DNA of 64,000 nt, from contig NZ_CP031747.1 in assembly GCF_005311025.1 (NCBI RefSeq), positions 3,943,870 through 4,007,869 of the forward strand, in the 5' to 3' direction. The DNA comes from Alcaligenes faecalis. GTDB taxonomy: Bacteria > Pseudomonadota > Gammaproteobacteria > Burkholderiales > Burkholderiaceae_B. The position numbers were made by a program, and so were the translations under genes. The notes under the pieces were generated by a model, which had not been told where the DNA came from, ran no database searches, and worked only from the letters and a program-made list of their open reading frames with translations. The stretch's first letter is position 1, and each line of letters opens with the position of its first letter. This document shows, piece by piece, positions 39,991-49,120 of this stretch.

Positions 39991-40593
39991 TTACCACCGT
40001 CGTTCACTATCTTCACCATCGAGTATGGGACGCAATTGCGCAGCAATGGCGTCACGGGCTCGAAAGATGCGTGAGCGTACAGTTCCTATAGGGCAGTCCA
40101 TGGTCTGAGCAATATCTTCGTAGCTCATACCTTCTATTTCACGTAGCACGATAGCCGTCCGCAACTCTTCGGGCAGTGCCTGGATCGCTGTATTTACCGT
40201 TTCAGCAATCTGGCGACTGACCATCATGGATTCTGGCGTGCTTATATCGCTTAGGTTGTCGATTCGGTCAAAAGTTTCACCTTCTTCAGTTTCGACGTTC
40301 TGCAAAGTATTGGGACGTCGGGCGGCCGAGGCCTGCCAGTTACGGGCCGTGTTGATCGCAATGCGGTACAGCCAGGTGTAAAAAGCACTCTCGCCCCGGA
40401 ACTGGGGAAGAGCTCGGTACGCTTTGATGAAGGTTTCCTGAGCCACGTCCTCGACTTCAGACGGGTCACGTACCATGCGGCTGAGCAGACGCATGATCTT
40501 GCGCTGGTACTTCAGTACCAGCAGGTCAAAGGCTCGCTTATCCCCACGCTGAACACGTGCAACTAGTTCGGCATCGGTATCGCGTTCACTCAT
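39991..40593 (-). CDS. rpoE: RNA polymerase sigma factor RpoE (AlgU)
   Basis: 200-residue group 4 (ECF) sigma factor directing the envelope stress response. Region 2 shows AFDLLVLKYQRKIMRLLSRMVRDPSEVEDVAQETFIKAYRAL (about 21-62) and AFYTWLYRIAINTARNW (about 70-86); region 4 includes LPEELRTAIVLREIEGMSYEDIAQTMDCPIGTVRSRIFRAR (about 138-178). Both are close to E. coli RpoE and Pseudomonas AlgU. It is followed by rseA, rseB and degP. Its start overlaps the stop of the YgfX-like gene by 1 nt (TAATG). Confidence 0.96.
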   Translation of the reverse strand: MSERDTDAELVARVQRGDKRAFDLLVLKYQRKIMRLLSRMVRDPSEVEDVAQETFIKAYRALPQFRGESAFYTWLYRIAINTARNWQASAARRPNTLQNVETEEGETFDRIDNLSDISTPESMMVSRQIAETVNTAIQALPEELRTAIVLREIEGMSYEDIAQTMDCPIGTVRSRIFRARDAIAAQLRPILDGEDSERRW

Positions 40594-41126
40594 TAAGAAT
40601 CCTTATTCTGAGCACGGACCTGATGAGACAGTCGGTTGGCACATAGAGACAAGGCCCACCAGTCCTGCTGCGACTGGGCGCGGCGCCATACGGTCACGGT
40701 ACGGCAAGCCTTGGTGCAATCACGGCGCAAACGCAAGGTCATGAACCAGGCACAACGCCAGATCTGCTCTATTTGCACGGACTCCTTTGCTGCCCCCTCG
40801 CACTGCAAGGAGTATAGCCCTGCACGATGCGCTAGTGTAGCGCGCTCATCCCATGCCCCACGACTGCGAGCATACAAAAAATAAGCCCACAAAGCACCTG
40901 CCAATATTGCCAGGGCCCAGGGCCATTGCCAGCTAGACATTGTCCAGGCCAGGCCTGCTGCAAGCAAGGCACAGACAAAAGCGCCCAGTCGGCGCACCGG
41001 AGCCGGAGCTCCGATCGACCAGGACTGGGCGTTACGAGTGGGGCAGTCTAACTTAGCGAAGACGACGAACCACCATCGAACCGTTAGTGCCGCCAAACCC
41101 GAAAGAGTTGGACAGAGCAACATCAA
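40593..41126 (-). CDS. YgfX-like membrane protein upstream of rpoE
   Basis: A small membrane protein with two close hydrophobic helices (LGAFVCALLAAGLAWTM and WPWALAILAGALWAYFL, about 47-85 in the longest frame). Its C-terminal part holds ...TLRLRRD...VTVWRRAQSQQDWWALSLCANRL, resembling the YgfX/CptA family (LRLRSD...LW....D..EWR.LRR). E. coli YgfX pairs with SdhE and was described as a toxin acting on the cytoskeleton; no sdhE gene is adjacent here. The start is uncertain: the longest frame begins inside fabF, TTG and GTG alternatives exist, and none has a good ribosome site. The stop overlaps the rpoE start. Confidence 0.65.
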   Translation of the reverse strand: MMLLCPTLSGLAALTVRWWFVVFAKLDCPTRNAQSWSIGAPAPVRRLGAFVCALLAAGLAWTMSSWQWPWALAILAGALWAYFLYARSRGAWDERATLAHRAGLYSLQCEGAAKESVQIEQIWRCAWFMTLRLRRDCTKACRTVTVWRRAQSQQDWWALSLCANRLSHQVRAQNKDS

Positions 41127-42285
41127 TCTTCATGTCACGCGCCTGGTTGGCGCAGTAATCCAAGTCGCAGGCAGGGTCCTGGTTGAAGATGTTGATGGTT
41201 GGAGGCGAGATCTGGTTATACACCGCCAAGGTGGTGAACACCGCTTCAATACCACCGGCCGCACCCAGCAGGTGACCCGTCATGGACTTGGTGGAGTTGA
41301 CCACCAGCTTGTAAGCGTGATCGCCAAAAGCCAGTTTCAATGCTTCGGACTCGTTCACGTCGCCCAGTGGCGTGGAAGTACCGTGTGCGTTGACGTACTG
41401 AACTTCGTCAGCGTTGATGCCACCGTTACGTAAGGCATTCATCACGCCACGACGCGGACCGTCACGGTCAGGCGAAGTAATGTGGTGAGCGTCAGAGCTC
41501 ATGCCGTAGCCGGAGAACTCGCCGTAAATGCGTGCGCCACGTTTCTTGGCATGTTCGTACTCTTCCAGCACCAGTACACCAGCGCCCTCACCCAGTACGA
41601 AGCCGTCACGGTCCATGTCCCATGGACGCGATGCTGTTTCAGGATCGTCGTTACGGGTGGACAGAGCACGCATGGCGGCAAAACCGCCAATGCCCAGAGG
41701 GGACACGGTGGACTCGGCACCGCCGGCAATCATCACATCAGCGTCGCCATACTCGATCAAGCGAGCAGCGTCACCAATGGAGTGCAGACCGGTTGTACAT
41801 GCCGACACAACAGCGTAGCTAGGACCTTTCAGGCCCAGGCCGATGGACAGCTGTCCCGACACCAGGTTGACCAGGGAGCCAGGCACAAAGAACGGGGAAA
41901 TCCGACGTGGGCCCCGTTCCAGATAATCTTTTTGGGTTTCTTCAATGCGGGGCAAACCACCAATCCCCGAACCGACGATAACGCCCACACGCTCAGCATT
42001 GATGCTGTTGATATCCAGACCGCAATCCTTCCAGGCCTGCATACCTGCGACCACGCCGTAATGGATAAAGGTATCCATCTGCTTGGCTTCTTTGGACGAA
42101 ATGTATGGTGTTAAATCAAAATCCTTGACCTCACCCGCTATCTGGGCTGTTAGGGCCGAAGGATCGAAACGGGTAATACGCCCGATGCCCGAACGCCCAT
42201 TGACGATGTTATCCCACGCGGTAGGAATATCGTTGCCGACCGGGGAAACAATACCCAGCCCGGTAATCACGACACGTCGTTTCAC
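41053..42285 (-). CDS. fabF: Beta-ketoacyl-ACP synthase II
   Basis: 410-residue elongating condensing enzyme of fatty-acid synthesis. The thiolase-fold active site is complete: Cys in VSACTTGLHSIG (about 163), His in VNAHGTSTPLGD (about 303), Lys and His in NSTKSMTGHLLGAAGG (about 335 and 340). The N terminus KRRVVITGLGIVSPVGND is standard and length is normal. It follows acpP on the same strand. Confidence 0.97.
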   Translation of the reverse strand: MKRRVVITGLGIVSPVGNDIPTAWDNIVNGRSGIGRITRFDPSALTAQIAGEVKDFDLTPYISSKEAKQMDTFIHYGVVAGMQAWKDCGLDINSINAERVGVIVGSGIGGLPRIEETQKDYLERGPRRISPFFVPGSLVNLVSGQLSIGLGLKGPSYAVVSACTTGLHSIGDAARLIEYGDADVMIAGGAESTVSPLGIGGFAAMRALSTRNDDPETASRPWDMDRDGFVLGEGAGVLVLEEYEHAKKRGARIYGEFSGYGMSSDAHHITSPDRDGPRRGVMNALRNGGINADEVQYVNAHGTSTPLGDVNESEALKLAFGDHAYKLVVNSTKSMTGHLLGAAGGIEAVFTTLAVYNQISPPTINIFNQDPACDLDYCANQARDMKIDVALSNSFGFGGTNGSMVVRRLR

Positions 42286-42425
42286 GGATGACTCCTAAAC
42301 ACAAAAAAAGCGGTTTAAAGGGAATAACTGCGTCTTGCAAGCTAAAGCCGCCGGGCACAGGCTACTCTCTGGAAACCGCTCTGGAGCGAGGGCGTGCACA
42401 ATGCCGCCCACCCTCTTAATTGAAC

Positions 42426-42665
42426 TTACTGCTTGCTGTGAGAATTGATGTAGTCCACAGCTTGCTGGACCGTCGTGATTTTCTCAGCTTCTTCGTCTGG
42501 TATTTCGGTTTCGAATTCGTCTTCGAGCGCCATCACGAGCTCGACCATGTCGAGCGAGTCGGCACCGAGGTCGTCGAGAAAAGAAGATTCGTTTTTGATC
42601 TCGGCTTCGTTAACGCCAAGTTGTTCAGCGACGATCTTCTTGACGCGCTGTTCGATGCTTTCCAT
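42426..42665 (-). CDS. acpP: Acyl carrier protein
   Basis: 79-residue acidic carrier of growing acyl chains. The phosphopantetheine attachment Ser is in [11 protein letters not shown] (about residue 37). The helical pattern [18 protein letters not shown]..., [33 protein letters not shown] is canonical. An open frame extends 11 codons upstream, but the ATG at 42665 gives the standard start. fabF follows after 140 nt. Confidence 0.97.
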   Translation of the reverse strand: MESIEQRVKKIVAEQLGVNEAEIKNESSFLDDLGADSLDMVELVMALEDEFETEIPDEEAEKITTVQQAVDYINSHSKQ

Positions 42666-42849
42666 GCAGATTCTCCAAGTTGGGAAAAATTCCCGCAAAT
42701 TATAGCCAATCCATACTGCTAAGAGGGATAAGCTATGACAAAAAACGGCGTTCTTGTATGAGGCCCAACGTTATTCTTACAACGCCGGCTCAAGCAATAG
42801 GCCCCAAATAATCCCGCAATTTTACCTCAGCCGGGCGCGATGCCAAGCC

Positions 42850-43593
42850 TTACATGTGCATACCACCATTCACATGGATGGTGCTGCCCGTAATATATTG
42901 CGCTTGCGACCCGGCCAGGAAGGCTACCGCATTAGCGATATCTTCAGCAGCGCCCAGTCGTCCCAAGGGGATTTGCGACAAAATTGCCGCCGACTGCTCA
43001 GGGGTCAGAGAGCGTGTCATGTCCGTATCAATAAAGCCCGGAGCGACACAATTAACTGTAATGTTACGGCTACCGAGCTCGCGCGCCAAGGCACGGCTCA
43101 TGCCGGCGACACCGGCTTTGGCAGCTGCGTAGTTGGCTTGACCGGGATTACCGCTCTCGCCCACCACCGAAGTGATGCTGATGATACGGCCCCAGCGGGC
43201 TTTCATCATGGGGCGGATAACGGCACGCGACAGGCGGAACACGGCACTTAGATTGGTCTGGATAACGGCATCCCAGTCTTCATCTTTCAAGCGCATGGCC
43301 AGGTTGTCACGCGTAATACCGGCATTATTGACCAGAATGTGCGGGCCACCGTCTTCTTTGCTCAAGGCAGAGATCAGTGCTTCGCAAGCAGCCGGGTCGT
43401 CCACGTTCAATACATGGCCATAGCTGCCGTTCTGATCCAGCACAGCGGAAATCGCCTGTGCACCGGACTCGGAAGTGGCGGTACCAATCACCTTGGCACC
43501 GCGTGCCATCAATTCTTTGGCAATCGCCTGACCGATACCGCGCGATGCGCCGGTTACCAGGGCGGTCTTGCCGCTTAAATCCAATTCTTGCAT
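42850..43593 (-). CDS. fabG: 3-oxoacyl-ACP reductase
   Basis: 247-residue NADPH-dependent SDR enzyme reducing beta-ketoacyl-ACP. Cofactor motif TGASRGIGQAIA (about 14-25), NNAGITRDNLAMR (about 89-101), catalytic Ser in ITSVVGESGN and the intact YAAAK motif (about 154-158), with IDTDMT near 190. In contrast to the SDR gene at 5032 all catalytic residues are present. It starts immediately after the fabD stop with no gap. A 184-nt spacer separates it from acpP. Confidence 0.97.
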   Translation of the reverse strand: MQELDLSGKTALVTGASRGIGQAIAKELMARGAKVIGTATSESGAQAISAVLDQNGSYGHVLNVDDPAACEALISALSKEDGGPHILVNNAGITRDNLAMRLKDEDWDAVIQTNLSAVFRLSRAVIRPMMKARWGRIISITSVVGESGNPGQANYAAAKAGVAGMSRALARELGSRNITVNCVAPGFIDTDMTRSLTPEQSAAILSQIPLGRLGAAEDIANAVAFLAGSQAQYITGSTIHVNGGMHM

Positions 43594-44532
43594 TTATGCT
43601 CCCTCCAGGGCTTCCAAGGTGGCCTGCAAGGATGCAGGGTCACTGATCGACAAGGCGACCAGATCGCGATCAATACGCTTGATCAGACCTGTCAGCACTT
43701 TGCCTGGTCCACACTCGACCACGTGGGTGACACCCTGGGCCTTCATGGCCTGGATGGTCTCCACCCAGCGTACGGGATGCCAGGCCTGACGGACCAGCGC
43801 ATCTTTAATCTGTTCGGGGTCGGTGGGCGCGGCTACATCCACGTTATTGATCACGGAAATAGCAGGTGTTTGCACTTGAACCGAGGCCAGAGCCTGGGCC
43901 AGCACAGCAGCTGCCGGTTCCAACAGACTGGAGTGGAAAGGAGCCGATACAGGCAGCACCAAGGCACGCTTGGCACCGGCTTCTTTAGCCAGCGCACATG
44001 CACGATCTACCGCTTCCACATTCCCGGCTATCACAACCTGAGCAGGCGCATTGTAGTTAACAGCCTGAACAATCTGCTGTCCCTCAGAGGCACGAGCACA
44101 CACATCGCGCACTTGATCGTCATCCAGACCCAGCACGGCGGCCATGGTACCGACACCCACAGGTACGGCAGCTTGCATGGCATCGGCACGAATGCGAACC
44201 AGCGGAACTGCTTGTTCCAGGCTCAGAGCACCGGCAGCAGTCAGGGCCGAGTATTCACCCAGGCTATGACCGGCCATTACGGCAGGAGCGGGGCCACCGG
44301 CCTGAATCCAGGCCTGGTACATGGCCACAGCGCTAGCCAGCATGACAGGTTGAGTATTGGTAGTCAGGTTCAGAGCCTCGGCAGGCCCTTGTGCCATCAA
44401 CTGAGCCAGGTCCTGGCCCAGCGACTGGCTGGCTTGTGCAATGGCTTGCTGTACGACAGCAGACTCGGCCCAGGCATCGAGCATGCCTACGGACTGCGAG
44501 CCTTGTCCTGGAAAGACAAACGCAATTTTCAT
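43594..44532 (-). CDS. fabD: Malonyl-CoA:ACP transacylase
   Basis: 312-residue enzyme loading malonyl groups onto ACP. FPGQGSQSVGM is at about residues 6-16, the active-site Ser in AGHSLGEYSAL (about 92), catalytic His in PVSAPFHSSLL (about 200) and VECGPGKVLTGL near 275. The frame opens 5 codons earlier; the ATG at 44532 (MKIAFVFPGQG) is the family start. It sits between fabH and fabG. Confidence 0.97.
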   Translation of the reverse strand: MKIAFVFPGQGSQSVGMLDAWAESAVVQQAIAQASQSLGQDLAQLMAQGPAEALNLTTNTQPVMLASAVAMYQAWIQAGGPAPAVMAGHSLGEYSALTAAGALSLEQAVPLVRIRADAMQAAVPVGVGTMAAVLGLDDDQVRDVCARASEGQQIVQAVNYNAPAQVVIAGNVEAVDRACALAKEAGAKRALVLPVSAPFHSSLLEPAAAVLAQALASVQVQTPAISVINNVDVAAPTDPEQIKDALVRQAWHPVRWVETIQAMKAQGVTHVVECGPGKVLTGLIKRIDRDLVALSISDPASLQATLEALEGA

Positions 44533-44578
44533 GGTAGAAAAACCCAAAGAGATGAGGCGGTAATCCGGATCGCGCTAC

Positions 44579-45556
44579 TTAGCAGCGGACCAGCACCGAA
44601 CCCCAGGTAAAGCCGCCACCCACGCCTTGCAACAGCGCCAGATCACCGGCACGGATACGACCATCCCGGCGAGCGGCATTCAGGGCCAAAGGCACACTGG
44701 CTGCCGAGGTGTTGGCATGTTGATCAACCGTGATAACCACCTTCTCGGAGGGGATACCCAGCTTACGACCTAGAAAATTGATGATACGAACGTTGGCCTG
44801 GTGCGGCACCAGCCAATCGATATCGGCCAGAGAGACGCCAGCCTGTTCGCAGACTTGATTGGCCGAAGCGGCCAGAGAAGTGACAGCCAGCTTGAACACA
44901 GCCTGACCATCCATACGCAGGAAGGGATCGCCCACTACCTGACCGTGCGAGACATTGCCGGCCGCGCACAAAATACCCATTTGACTGCCATCTGCATTGA
45001 GCTGGGCAGCCAGAACACCGGGTTCATCGCTGGCTTGCAGAACCACAGCGCCCGCACCGTCGCCAAACAGGACGCAGGTAGAGCGGTCGTTCCAGTCCAG
45101 GATGCTGGAGAACACTTCAGCACCGATGACCAGCGCATTGCGCGCACGGCCGGCCTTGATCATGGCGTCGGCAGTCGTCAGTGCATAGACAAAGCCGCTG
45201 CACACCGCTTGTACGTCGTACGCGGCAGCGCCCTTGTTGCCCAATTCGGCCTGCACCAGACACGCGGTGCTGGGGAAAACGTAATCGGGAGTGGAAGTAG
45301 CCACCACAATCAGGTCCAGATCCTGGGCAGCAATGCCCGCATCTTCCAGCGCCTGACGCGCGGCCTGGGTTGCCAAGTGGCTGGTACGGACACCGGGATC
45401 GGCAAGATGACGCTGGTGAATACCGGTACGCTCGACAATCCACTGATCGGAGGTTTCGATACCCTTTTGAGCCAGCTCCACCGCTAGATCATCGTTAGAC
45501 ACAATCCGAGGAGGCAGGTAGCCGCCTGTACCGATAATCTTGGCAAATATCGTCAT
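44579..45556 (-). CDS. fabH: Beta-ketoacyl-ACP synthase III
   Basis: 325-residue enzyme that starts fatty-acid synthesis by condensing acetyl-CoA with malonyl-ACP. Active-site Cys lies in [12 protein letters not shown] (about 116), His in [11 protein letters not shown] (about 250), and Asn in [15 protein letters not shown] (about 280). N-terminal [21 protein letters not shown] is typical. The upstream ATG at 45640 would run into plsX; the ATG at 45556 is preferred, leaving 25 nt to the plsX stop. Confidence 0.96.
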   Translation of the reverse strand: MTIFAKIIGTGGYLPPRIVSNDDLAVELAQKGIETSDQWIVERTGIHQRHLADPGVRTSHLATQAARQALEDAGIAAQDLDLIVVATSTPDYVFPSTACLVQAELGNKGAAAYDVQAVCSGFVYALTTADAMIKAGRARNALVIGAEVFSSILDWNDRSTCVLFGDGAGAVVLQASDEPGVLAAQLNADGSQMGILCAAGNVSHGQVVGDPFLRMDGQAVFKLAVTSLAASANQVCEQAGVSLADIDWLVPHQANVRIINFLGRKLGIPSEKVVITVDQHANTSAASVPLALNAARRDGRIRAGDLALLQGVGGGFTWGSVLVRC

Positions 45557-45581
45557 TTTATGTTCCCGATCAAGCCCGTTC

Positions 45582-46670
45582 TTATGAGGACGAGGGCTCT
45601 GAAGTATGGCGTGTATCTGGTTCGCCGCTTTGCTCTTCATGCAAGTTCACACTTTGCATGATGCGTTCGACTGCCTGGCTGGTACCGCTGAGCAGACCAT
45701 TGAGCACCGCACCGCGGGCCCGTTGCAAAGCATAACCGAAAGCGTAGGCATCGGCAGAACCATGACTCTTGATAACAATACCGCGTAAACCCAAAAGGGC
45801 CGCACCGTTATGACGGCGATTATCCACCCTGTCGCGGAAACGATTCAAGACAGGACGAGCCAGCAAAGCGGACACTTTGCTCAATGGGTCACGGGTAAAT
45901 TCGTCGCGCAGCATACTGCCGACCATCTTGGCCAGCCCTTCAATGGATTTAAGGACCACATTGCCCACGAAACCGTCGCACACGACCACGTTGACGGTAC
46001 CTTTGCAGATATCGTCACCTTCTACGTTGCCGTAAAAATTCAGTCCGCTGGAGCGCAACAGTTCAGCCGCCTTTTTGACGACTTCGTTGCCTTTGATGAC
46101 CTCTTCCCCAATATTGAGCAGACCCACGGTGGGACGCTCATGGCGATCCACAATACTGGCCAGAGCAGATCCCATAATGGCGAACTGCAACAGGTGTTCT
46201 GCGGAGCAATCCACATTGGCACCCAGATCCAGCATGATCGTGGCCCCGCCCTTTTGGTTCGGGATGGACGTGGCAATGGCTGGGCGATCAATCCCATCCA
46301 GAGTTTTGAGTACGTAGCGCGAAATTGCCATCCATGCGCCGGTATTGCCCGCAGAAATGCAGGCATCAGCTATCCCATCCTTGACGGACTGGGCAGCCAC
46401 TCGCATGGAGGAGTCTTTTTTGCGGCGCAGGGCCACCTCGACCGAATCGGCCATGGTGACAACTTCGGATGCGGGAAGAATGTCGTACCAGGAGGTATCG
46501 ACATTACCTTGCGCACGCAATGTTTGCTCGATGGCCTGAGGCTCGCCAACCAATAAGCAGTGCACATCCGGATAGCGCTTGGCAAAAAGCAGCGCTGCAG
46601 GGACAGTGACGGATAAACCGATATCGCCGCCCATGCAATCGATGGCAATACGTATTTTTTTGTTAGACAT
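45582..46670 (-). CDS. plsX: Phosphate acyltransferase PlsX
   Basis: 362-residue peripheral membrane enzyme making acyl-phosphate from acyl-ACP for phospholipid synthesis. It starts [22 protein letters not shown] (about 5-26); [40 protein letters not shown] and [16 protein letters not shown] are family blocks. The C-terminal ~25 residues ([18 protein letters not shown]) are a polar tail beyond the core. The codon at 46673 is TTG; the ATG at 46670 is the likelier start. Confidence 0.97.
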   Translation of the reverse strand: MSNKKIRIAIDCMGGDIGLSVTVPAALLFAKRYPDVHCLLVGEPQAIEQTLRAQGNVDTSWYDILPASEVVTMADSVEVALRRKKDSSMRVAAQSVKDGIADACISAGNTGAWMAISRYVLKTLDGIDRPAIATSIPNQKGGATIMLDLGANVDCSAEHLLQFAIMGSALASIVDRHERPTVGLLNIGEEVIKGNEVVKKAAELLRSSGLNFYGNVEGDDICKGTVNVVVCDGFVGNVVLKSIEGLAKMVGSMLRDEFTRDPLSKVSALLARPVLNRFRDRVDNRRHNGAALLGLRGIVIKSHGSADAYAFGYALQRARGAVLNGLLSGTSQAVERIMQSVNLHEEQSGEPDTRHTSEPSSS

Positions 46671-46711
46671 CAAGCATGCAACCTATGTTGCTTGCAACGA
46701 CAAAGAGACTA

Positions 46712-46894
46712 TTACTCGTCGTTCTTTGTTTTCAGCACTTTACGGCCACGGTAGATGCCGTTAGGGCTGATGTGGTGACGCAGGTGCAGTTCGCCAGTCG
46801 TAGGCTCGATAGCCGTCGAAGGACCAGTAAGCGCGTCGTGCGAACGACGCATGTTACGCCGGGACGGGCTCTTTTTATTCTGCTGAACAGCCAT
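46712..46894 (-). CDS. rpmF: 50S ribosomal protein L32
   Basis: 60-residue ribosomal protein. [22 protein letters not shown] at the N terminus, then [22 protein letters not shown], is the classic proteobacterial L32. It sits between yceD and plsX as in most proteobacteria and probably shares their transcript. Confidence 0.97.
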   Translation of the reverse strand: MAVQQNKKSPSRRNMRRSHDALTGPSTAIEPTTGELHLRHHISPNGIYRGRKVLKTKNDE

Positions 46895-46968
46895 GATGAC
46901 TCCTGTAGATGGACAACCCCGAATAAATGGGTGCAGCCCGAAAAAATTAACGAATTAGTAACAAACAA

Positions 46969-47490
46969 TCAAGACTTCTTGAGCGAGCCCAATACGGCAA
47001 ACGGGGACGGCCGCTCAAAGGCGGACTCATCCAGGTCGTCAGACTTGGCTTCCATGGACAGCGACTGCGCGTCGGGACAAACCTCATGGCGCGGCACATA
47101 AGGCACGCTAAGAATCAGCTCGTCCTCGACCAGTCCCAGGACATCCAACTGGCCTTCACACAAGATGCGATCAGGACCTTCCGTATCGTCATCATCCAGC
47201 TCAAGTTCGTCCTCGGTTGCCACAATCTGTACTTCGTTGGAAATATCGATGGGCCACTCAAAAGGCTTCACACAGCGCTGGCATTCCAAAATGACACTAC
47301 CTTTGGCCTGCACATGCACAAAACGACGCCGGGCAGAATCTTCCCGACCCGACACACTCCAGTCAATGCGCAAATCGCCTTGATCGGGCAAATCGGATAC
47401 CAGACGAGACAAATCTTCCACCAGCACCTGACCCGACATTTCCTGAGGGGCACGGGCTAGATTCAAGGTGTCGATATACTGTGTCGTCAT
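46969..47490 (-). CDS. yceD: YceD-family protein (DUF177), 23S rRNA accumulation protein
   Basis: 173-residue DUF177 protein; in E. coli and plants the family is needed for normal 23S rRNA accumulation. The metal-binding-like CQRC motif (about 75-78) is followed by KPFEWPIDI, an acidic run ELELDDDDTEGPD, then DVLGLVEDELILSVPYVPRHEVC (about 115-138). Position just upstream of rpmF is conserved. It is the first gene of the long fatty-acid transcript. Confidence 0.92.
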   Translation of the reverse strand: MTTQYIDTLNLARAPQEMSGQVLVEDLSRLVSDLPDQGDLRIDWSVSGREDSARRRFVHVQAKGSVILECQRCVKPFEWPIDISNEVQIVATEDELELDDDDTEGPDRILCEGQLDVLGLVEDELILSVPYVPRHEVCPDAQSLSMEAKSDDLDESAFERPSPFAVLGSLKKS

Positions 47491-47787
47491 AAGTATGCTT
47501 AGGGCATCAAACCACGGTTTTACCAGGATCTGGAACCGCTTGTTTGTTCTGCTTTATTTGTCGCTTTCGCTTGTTTGCTGCTTGCTTGTTTCACTGCCTT
47601 GGTATCGCTTGGGGGCTCTACCACTTTTTCTTGTACTGCTTTTTTCCTGCCCCTCGGTATTGAAGCATGTAAAGCGCAGCTGGCAAACCGCCAAGCTAGC
47701 CCACAACCATTTCAATAACGAAGAAAACATTAGATAATACCGTGCTAAGCACAAGGCAGTCAAACCAAAGCACAGCTAAAACACACT
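47491..47787. other. Divergent region between yceD and maf
   Basis: About 297 nt that should carry both the promoter of the yceD-rpmF-plsX-fab genes (minus) and that of maf (plus). A plus-strand frame at 47468-47737 encodes leucine-rich sequence but starts inside yceD with no ribosome site and unusual codons, so I leave it out. No clear promoter boxes or hairpins were picked out. Confidence 0.35.
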
Positions 47788-48384
47788 ATGCGTCTCATCC
47801 TTGCATCAAGCTCAGTCTATCGCCGCGCTATGTTAGCGCGTTTGGGCTTGCCTTTCACCTGTCAGTCTCCTGACATTGATGAAACCCCACTTCCCGCAGA
47901 GGCTCCCGCCCAGCTCAGCCTGCGTCTGGCGCGTGAAAAAGCGGCCCGTATCAGCCAGCTGAACCCAGGCGCGCTCGTGATCGGCTCCGATCAGGTCGCC
48001 ACATCGGGCCAGGACGCTATTGGCAAGCCTGGCGACCATGCCGGTGCGCAGAAACAACTGCGTCGCCTGAGCGGTCAAGACATCGATTTCCATAGCGCTT
48101 TATGCGTGACAGATGGCCAGGAATTTCTGTGCAGCGATATTGTTACCAATTGTCGTTTTCGCGCATTGAGTGATGAAGAAATCGAGCACTATTTGCTGCA
48201 GGAAAAACCGTATGACACCGCTGGCAGCGCCAAGGCCGAAAGCCTGGGTATTGCCCTGATGGAGTCCATGCGCTCGGACGACCCAACCGCTATCATTGGC
48301 CTGCCGCTGATCGAGCTGTGCACCATGCTGCGTCACTTTGGCTTGAACCCCTTGCGCCCCACCCTTTTGCACCCTTCCGTTTAG
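47788..48384 (+). CDS. maf: Maf-family nucleotide pyrophosphatase
   Basis: 198-residue house-cleaning enzyme that hydrolyses non-canonical nucleoside triphosphates. The N-terminal LILASSSVYRRAMLARLGLPF (about 3-23), DIDET, VIGSDQVA (about 66-73), GKPG and the C-terminal YDTAGSAKAESLG and IIGLPLIEL blocks are standard. YDTAGSAKAE suggests the YceF (7-methyl-GTP) subgroup rather than the YhdE (dTTP/UTP) one, by recollection of the families. The next gene starts 12 nt downstream. Confidence 0.93.
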   Translation: MRLILASSSVYRRAMLARLGLPFTCQSPDIDETPLPAEAPAQLSLRLAREKAARISQLNPGALVIGSDQVATSGQDAIGKPGDHAGAQKQLRRLSGQDIDFHSALCVTDGQEFLCSDIVTNCRFRALSDEEIEHYLLQEKPYDTAGSAKAESLGIALMESMRSDDPTAIIGLPLIELCTMLRHFGLNPLRPTLLHPSV

Positions 48385-48396
48385 GACTGATACGCC

Positions 48397-49119
48397 ATGC
48401 CCCAAGCCGCCCCTTTGCACCTGATCCCCGTAGGCTTAAGTGAGAGCCCGATCAGCGGCTGGCTACCCGCCGACGTCAAGGCTTTGACGCGCGAACTGAC
48501 CGTCTTTATTGCCGAGAACGCCAAAACCGCCCGTGCTTTCCTGAAACTGGTTGAGCCCGTGGTACCTCTGCAAGAAATCACTATTCACACGCTGGACAAG
48601 CGCGGCAACAAACCCGGTGAAATGCGTGAGTGGTTGAAAACAGCCCTGCAAGGTCAAGCCATTGGTCTGGTATCGGAAGCTGGCTGCCCCGCCGTCGCCG
48701 ACCCCGGTGCGCTGGTGGTTGCCATGGCCCACGAAATGAAGATCCCCGTGCGCCCTCACGTTGGCCCCTCTTCCATTTTGCTGAGCCTGATGGCCAGCGG
48801 CCTGGACGGTCAGCAGTTTGTATTCCACGGCTATGCGCCTGTAGATGGGGCCGCTCGCGCCAAGCAGCTCAAGCAATGGGAAAGCCAGTCCCAAGCTCTG
48901 AAACAAACCCAGATCCTGATCGAAACACCTTATCGCAACCAGGCCATGTACAGCACCTTGCTGCAGTCCCTCAAGCCCACAACACGCTTGTGCCTGGCTC
49001 GTGACCTGACAGGTACACGTGAATTGGTCCAGACTGCCACCATTGAACAATGGCGCGAGCGCCAGCCGCCTGCCCTGGACAAAACCCCCTGCATTTTCCT
49101 GTTTCTGGCTGGTCGTTAA
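48397..49119 (+). CDS. RsmI-like SAM-dependent (tetrapyrrole-methylase fold) methyltransferase
   Basis: 240-residue protein with the TP-methylase fold. It starts LHLIPVGLSESPISGWLP and has GQAIGLVSEAGCPAVADPGA (about 88-107), RPHVGPSSILLSLMASGLDGQQFVFHGY (about 125-152), typical of RsmI, the 16S rRNA C1402 ribose methylase. RsmI normally carries GTLYVVATPIGNLGD at the start and a C-terminal extension; both differ here, so it is probably the shorter paralogue seen in betaproteobacteria. The substrate is unknown. It is packed between maf and the amidase gene. Confidence 0.85.
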   Translation: MPQAAPLHLIPVGLSESPISGWLPADVKALTRELTVFIAENAKTARAFLKLVEPVVPLQEITIHTLDKRGNKPGEMREWLKTALQGQAIGLVSEAGCPAVADPGALVVAMAHEMKIPVRPHVGPSSILLSLMASGLDGQQFVFHGYAPVDGAARAKQLKQWESQSQALKQTQILIETPYRNQAMYSTLLQSLKPTTRLCLARDLTGTRELVQTATIEQWRERQPPALDKTPCIFLFLAGR

Positions 49120-49120
49120 G

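Noticed and set aside
47468-47737. Leucine-rich 89-codon plus-strand frame between yceD and maf
   Set aside because: It begins inside yceD, has no ribosome site and uses codons unlike the neighbours. The hydrophobic stretch is probably chance in a T-rich promoter region, though a small membrane protein cannot be fully excluded.
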